Positions 55,840 through 58,979 of a stretch of 58,979 nt of DNA are shown here, piece by piece. The DNA is taken from contig JAAUZK010000033.1 of assembly GCA_014804655.1 (NCBI GenBank), forward strand, positions 12,002 through 70,980, in the 5' to 3' direction. The position numbers and the translations under genes are program-made. A model generated the notes under the pieces. It ran no database searches, had not been told where the DNA came from, and saw nothing but the letters and a program-made list of their open reading frames with translations. Every line of letters starts with the position of its first letter. Position 1 is the first letter of the stretch. Source of the stretch: Lachnospiraceae bacterium (GTDB lineage: Bacteria; Bacillota; Clostridia; Lachnospirales; Lachnospiraceae).

Positions 55840-56732
55840 AACTTCACGGTTCCTTTCTTATCTTGAGAAGATTCATAGTAGTGCATAAAGATTTCTTCCA
55901 GATCCGGTTCCGATATGGAAAGATCAGTTATTTCTCCTTCGCTGAGTGTCTTCAGCAGTTGTTTGATATCACCGCTGTAAAGAAAGCTTGTAGTACCTTT
56001 TGACTCCTCAAGGTTGCGGATGAATTCGGATGGATGAACCGATACATTTCCCTGAACTGTAATCCGTTTGGCATTGGTCTTGGATAAGGCTTCCACGCTG
56101 TCGCAGGCAATGATGCGCCCTTCACGGATAATGGCAGCTCTTGTGCAGTTGTGCTGAATCTCAGACAGGATATGGCTCGAGAGAAATATAGCTGTGCCCT
56201 GTCGGTTTCTTTCTTCCAGAATGGCAAAGAATTCGTGCTGCATTAGGGGATCAAGACCGCTGGTAGGCTCGTCTAAGATTAAGAGATCCGGTGTGTGCTG
56301 GAGCGCACAGACGATTGCCACTTTCTTGCGGTTTCCGAAGGATAATTCCGATACTCTGCGGGACAGGTTAAGCTGCAGACGGTCACATAGGACGGCAGCC
56401 TCCCGTGAACAATCTTTTTTCCGCAGGTCGGCGGACAGCTTCAGGATATCTTTGACTTTTGCGCCCGAATAAAATATTGCCTCTGAGGGGAGATAGCCGA
56501 CCTTGGATAAGACAGCCTTCCGATCATTACGGATGTCCATGCCGAGAATCTGTGCGGAGCCGGAATCGGGGGAGATCAATCCCAGCAGCGTGCGGATCGT
56601 TGTGGATTTACCTGCACCGTTAGGTCCGATGTAGCCGAAGAATTCCCCTTCCTGCACCGTCAGGCTCAGGTCAATGATCCCTCTGGATTTTCCGTAATAT
56701 TTGGTTAAGTTTGAAATTTGGATTGCGTTCAT
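55836..56732 (-). CDS. ABC transporter ATP-binding protein
   Basis: A 298-residue ATPase with Walker A GPNGAGKST (37-45), a signature LSFGNRKKVAIV in place of LSGGQ (near 134), Walker B LLILDEPTSGLD (near 153) and H-loop SSHILSE (near 185). A C-terminal extension of about 80 residues follows, as in exporter-type ATPases of the CcmA/DrrA group. It works with the overlapping permease gene. A TetR-family gene 26 bp upstream on the same strand suggests a drug- or peptide-responsive operon. Confidence 0.93.
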   Translation of the reverse strand: MNAIQISNLTKYYGKSRGIIDLSLTVQEGEFFGYIGPNGAGKSTTIRTLLGLISPDSGSAQILGMDIRNDRKAVLSKVGYLPSEAIFYSGAKVKDILKLSADLRKKDCSREAAVLCDRLQLNLSRRVSELSFGNRKKVAIVCALQHTPDLLILDEPTSGLDPLMQHEFFAILEERNRQGTAIFLSSHILSEIQHNCTRAAIIREGRIIACDSVEALSKTNAKRITVQGNVSVHPSEFIRNLEESKGTTSFLYSGDIKQLLKTLSEGEITDLSISEPDLEEIFMHYYESSQDKKGTVKL

Positions 56733-56758
56733 AAAGCTCCCCTTTTCTGCATGTCAAT

Positions 56759-57367
56759 TTATTGTTTGGTGTAGACTGTCTTCCAGAAGTCAATGATTTT
56801 AATAAAGTCCGCTTCCATTTCATCGGCGTTTACGCCACCCTGCTGGACTTTTTCCCACAGATAACCTTCCGAGGCCCAGTACATAGTCCGGTACATCATC
56901 TGCAGATCGAGCCCCGGAATAAATTGTTCGGGGTCCAGCGCTGCTAAGACAGGACTTGCCTTAAAATCGGTATATTTTGCAATTAATTTTTGAAGGTCTT
57001 CACATACGTCGGGATCTTTTTCATAGTATGATTTGACAACGAAAGCTCCCAGATCGGGATAGCGGCGCATAACGTCCGCTTTTATTTTTAGTCCCTTGTA
57101 CATCATTTCAAAGAGATCATTCGGGACAAAAGAAAGATTCTTTTCGAGGGCTTCTGTGGTTGCCTTCATACATTGATCCCAGAGGAAAAAGTACAGTTCT
57201 CTTTTGTTATAAAAATAATGAAAGAGCAGGGATTTGCTGATTCCTGCGGCAGCCGCAATCTCGCTCATTGGACTTTTCTTGTAGCAATTTTCTGAAAATA
57301 CACGAAATCCGGCGTTGATGATTGCTTCCTGCTTTGCTTTTGGCAATGAAAAAAATTTATCGTTCAT
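56759..57367 (-). CDS. TetR/AcrR-family transcriptional regulator
   Basis: A 202-residue regulator. The N-terminal helix-turn-helix covers about 1-50 (KQEAIINAGFRVFSENCYKK, then MSEIAAAAGISKSLLFHYF), with a helical ligand-binding C-domain. It is the first gene of a TetR-ATPase-permease transcript on the minus strand. A perfect 19-base palindrome lies 14 bp before its start codon and is the probable operator, giving autoregulation and control of the ABC genes. The ligand is unknown. Confidence 0.92.
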   Translation of the reverse strand: MNDKFFSLPKAKQEAIINAGFRVFSENCYKKSPMSEIAAAAGISKSLLFHYFYNKRELYFFLWDQCMKATTEALEKNLSFVPNDLFEMMYKGLKIKADVMRRYPDLGAFVVKSYYEKDPDVCEDLQKLIAKYTDFKASPVLAALDPEQFIPGLDLQMMYRTMYWASEGYLWEKVQQGGVNADEMEADFIKIIDFWKTVYTKQ

Positions 57368-57380
57368 AATACTCCTTTAT

Positions 57381-57399
57381 ATTAACCGCTGCGGTTAAT
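57381..57399. promoter_or_regulatory. Palindromic operator for the TetR regulator
   Basis: ATTAACCGC-T-GCGGTTAAT is a perfect 19-base palindrome placed between the TetR start codon and its likely promoter, the normal location and size for a TetR-family operator. Confidence 0.8.
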
Positions 57400-57478
57400 A
57401 CTCATGATACTCCCGTTGACCGTTTTTGAGAAGACTGGTTGTAAATTGTATAAAATAATAACAGGAAAAGTTATTGTC

Positions 57479-57520
57479 AAGTAAAGTTATTTTGATGTAT
57501 CAAAATAACTTTACTTTTTT
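57479..57520. repeat. Perfect 17-bp AT-rich hairpin with a T-tail
   Basis: AAGTAAAGTTATTTTGA (57479-57495) is the exact reverse complement of 57500-57516 around a four-base loop, followed by four T residues. No gene ends nearby on the plus strand, so it is not an obvious terminator; it may be an operator for the ATPase gene 70 bp downstream or a repeat remnant. Confidence 0.65.
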
Positions 57521-57591
57521 AATAAATTATTCTATTATAAATACATATAATAAATTAAATAAGTCAAAAAATACTCTTATGAGGGATTCAT

Positions 57592-58785
57592 ATGATTATT
57601 CGAGAAAAAATTTTAAAAAAAATACGTCCGTTTTATGACAGTGAATTAATAAAGGTTCTGATTGGTCTGCGACGTTCCGGCAAGTCGGTTATTTTGCAGC
57701 AGATTATGGACGAACTTATAGAAAATGGTGTTGAGGCGTCGCAGATTATTTATATAAATTTCGAGGATTTTCAATATTCATTTATTACTGGGGCAGAACA
57801 ACTATATAAATATATCTGCGATCAAAGAAAAAATGAAAAAAAATATTATATGTTTTTTGATGAAATTCAAATGGTAAATGAATTTGAGAGAGTCATTAAT
57901 TCATTCAGAGCCACATGGGACGTAAGTATCTTTATCACCGGTTCTAACGGGAAACTTTTATCGGGGGAGCTGGCAACGCTCTTATCGGGAAGATATGTAA
58001 GTTTTCGGGTAACGCCGTTTTCTTTTGTTGAATATTGTGAAATCAAGCGAATTGAAGGACCTTCAGATGAAGATCTGATAGAATATATGAATTGGGGAGG
58101 TATGCCGCAGCGGTTTTCCATGAAAAGCGAAAGTGAGACGAGGACTTTTTTGCACGATCTGTATAATTCTATTGTCCTGCGTGATATCGTCCAGAGAACG
58201 GGGGCGAAGGAGGTTGATTTGATCAACCGCATTATGGAGTATCTTATGCTGAACCCTTCCCAAACATTTTCGGCAAAAGGAATCTCAAATTACTTTAAGA
58301 GTGTAGATCGTACAATCAGTGCGCAGACATTATATAATTATCTCGACCACATACAGACCTCATTGATTGTAAGCAAAGCGCAGCGTTATGATATTCGCGG
58401 AAAACAATTGCTTACAACATTGGATAAATATTTTCTGATGGATTTGGGATTAGGACGTATTCATAACAGTGGTTACAAGTTAGAAATGGGAGCGATGCTT
58501 GAAAATATTGTATACAATGAACTTAGGGATCGTGATTATGAGGTGTATGTCGGAAAGATACCAAATGGTGAAGTGGATTTCGTCGCAGTGAAAGGTGATA
58601 AGAGAGAATATTATCAGGTAGCATATTATTTGGCAGAGCAGTCCGTAATTGACAGAGAATTCGGCGCTTTTAAAGCGGTTGCCGATAATTATCCGAAATA
58701 TGTTATCTCTATGGATAAGTTTGATTTTTCGAGGGATGGGATTATTCACAAGAATGTAATAGCGTTCTTAATGGAAGTTATATAG
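57592..58785 (+). CDS. AAA ATPase of the AAA_14/DUF4143 type
   Basis: A 397-residue protein with an N-terminal P-loop ATPase: Walker A GLRRSGKS (25-32) and Walker B YMFFDEIQMV near 85-94, followed by FITGSNGKLLSGELATLLSGR. The C-terminal half (about 200-390) is the DUF4143 region, ending in a nuclease-like ELRDRDYEVYVGKIPNGEVDFVA segment. Proteins of this plan are widespread, often horizontally transferred, and of unknown function. GAGGG precedes the ATG. Its neighbours are unrelated, and I see no gene in the remaining 194 bp of the window. Confidence 0.88.
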   Translation: MIIREKILKKIRPFYDSELIKVLIGLRRSGKSVILQQIMDELIENGVEASQIIYINFEDFQYSFITGAEQLYKYICDQRKNEKKYYMFFDEIQMVNEFERVINSFRATWDVSIFITGSNGKLLSGELATLLSGRYVSFRVTPFSFVEYCEIKRIEGPSDEDLIEYMNWGGMPQRFSMKSESETRTFLHDLYNSIVLRDIVQRTGAKEVDLINRIMEYLMLNPSQTFSAKGISNYFKSVDRTISAQTLYNYLDHIQTSLIVSKAQRYDIRGKQLLTTLDKYFLMDLGLGRIHNSGYKLEMGAMLENIVYNELRDRDYEVYVGKIPNGEVDFVAVKGDKREYYQVAYYLAEQSVIDREFGAFKAVADNYPKYVISMDKFDFSRDGIIHKNVIAFLMEVI

Positions 58786-58979
58786 CATTCTTATACAAGG
58801 TTGTCACTATGAACATGGAGCAATGTGGGATCGCAGGAGTATAGGGAGATGATTGGGGAATAGGAAAATGAAGCATGGGAAGACTTTGAATATGAGTATG
58901 TTGGAAAAATCTTTTCCGTGTAACAGAGGGTTAATATATTCGTATATTGACATTCAAGAATAATTTAGGATAAAATAAA

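Noticed and set aside
57592..58785. Antiphage defence gene
   Set aside because: DUF4143 ATPases occur in many contexts, and no defence partner genes flank it, so there is no basis for a defence claim.

Overview
The window looks like the replication-origin region of a low-GC, spore-forming member of the Clostridia, most likely Lachnospiraceae. The reasons are the gyrA-gyrB-recF-yaaA-dnaN-dnaA / rpmH-rnpA-yidD-yidC-jag-mnmE-mnmG-rsmG order, the parA-parB-DUF4446 run, a DUF3881 protein, and sporulation genes (yabP, yabQ, a SpoIIE-type phosphatase, a CotS-family protein). No species can be named from the sequence alone.

Layout. 1-1.4 kb: the end of a membrane-protein gene and a metallophosphoesterase. 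1.5-10.2 kb (minus strand): gyrA, gyrB, recF, yaaA, dnaN, dnaA. 8.5-8.8 and 10.3-10.7 kb: DnaA-box clusters on both sides of dnaA, i.e. a bipartite oriC with an AT-rich unwinding candidate on the rpmH side. 10.8-20 kb (plus): the ribosomal-protein/RNase P/membrane-insertase/tRNA-modification run and a B12-binding radical SAM protein. 20-24 kb: an alpha/beta hydrolase, a soluble DegS-like histidine kinase with its NarL/FixJ-type regulator, and a HAD hydrolase. 23.87-25.58 kb: a complete IS4-family insertion sequence with perfect 21-bp ends, a perfect 9-bp target duplication and a transposase broken by one missing base. 25.6-28 kb: two perfect parS sites, a 146-bp imperfect palindrome, then parA-parB; a further near-perfect parS lies inside the kinase gene. 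28-35.9 kb: DUF4446, HD-GYP, serS, DUF3881, tRNA-Arg, an exonuclease, a D,D-carboxypeptidase, trmB, thioredoxin. 35.9-44.8 kb: cation/proton antiporter, tRNA-Pro, GH3 glycosidase, a small protein, CCA-adding enzyme, CotS-like protein, PEGA lipoprotein, mazG. 45-52.5 kb: hup, rqcP, yabP, yabQ, divIC, SpoIIE-type phosphatase, tilS, hpt, ftsH, an order also seen in Bacillus. 52.8-58.8 kb: GH13 glycosidase, an ABC exporter with a TetR regulator and a perfect palindromic operator, and an AAA/DUF4143 ATPase.

Most genes run away from the origin, so transcription and replication are largely codirectional; exceptions on the right arm are the hydrolase, dacF-like gene, antiporter/tRNA-Pro and ABC/TetR group. 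DnaA, DnaN, RecF, gyrase, ParA/ParB and parS together form the replication and segregation module. The 45-48 kb genes serve nucleoid structure, ribosome rescue, division and sporulation.

I do not see a novel defence or biosynthetic system. The less ordinary material lies between genes: several nested palindromic elements (at 25.97, 34.59, 40.02 and 48.34 kb), two of which share terminal and subterminal blocks and look like one dispersed family, plus the parS arrangement and the recent IS insertion next to it.
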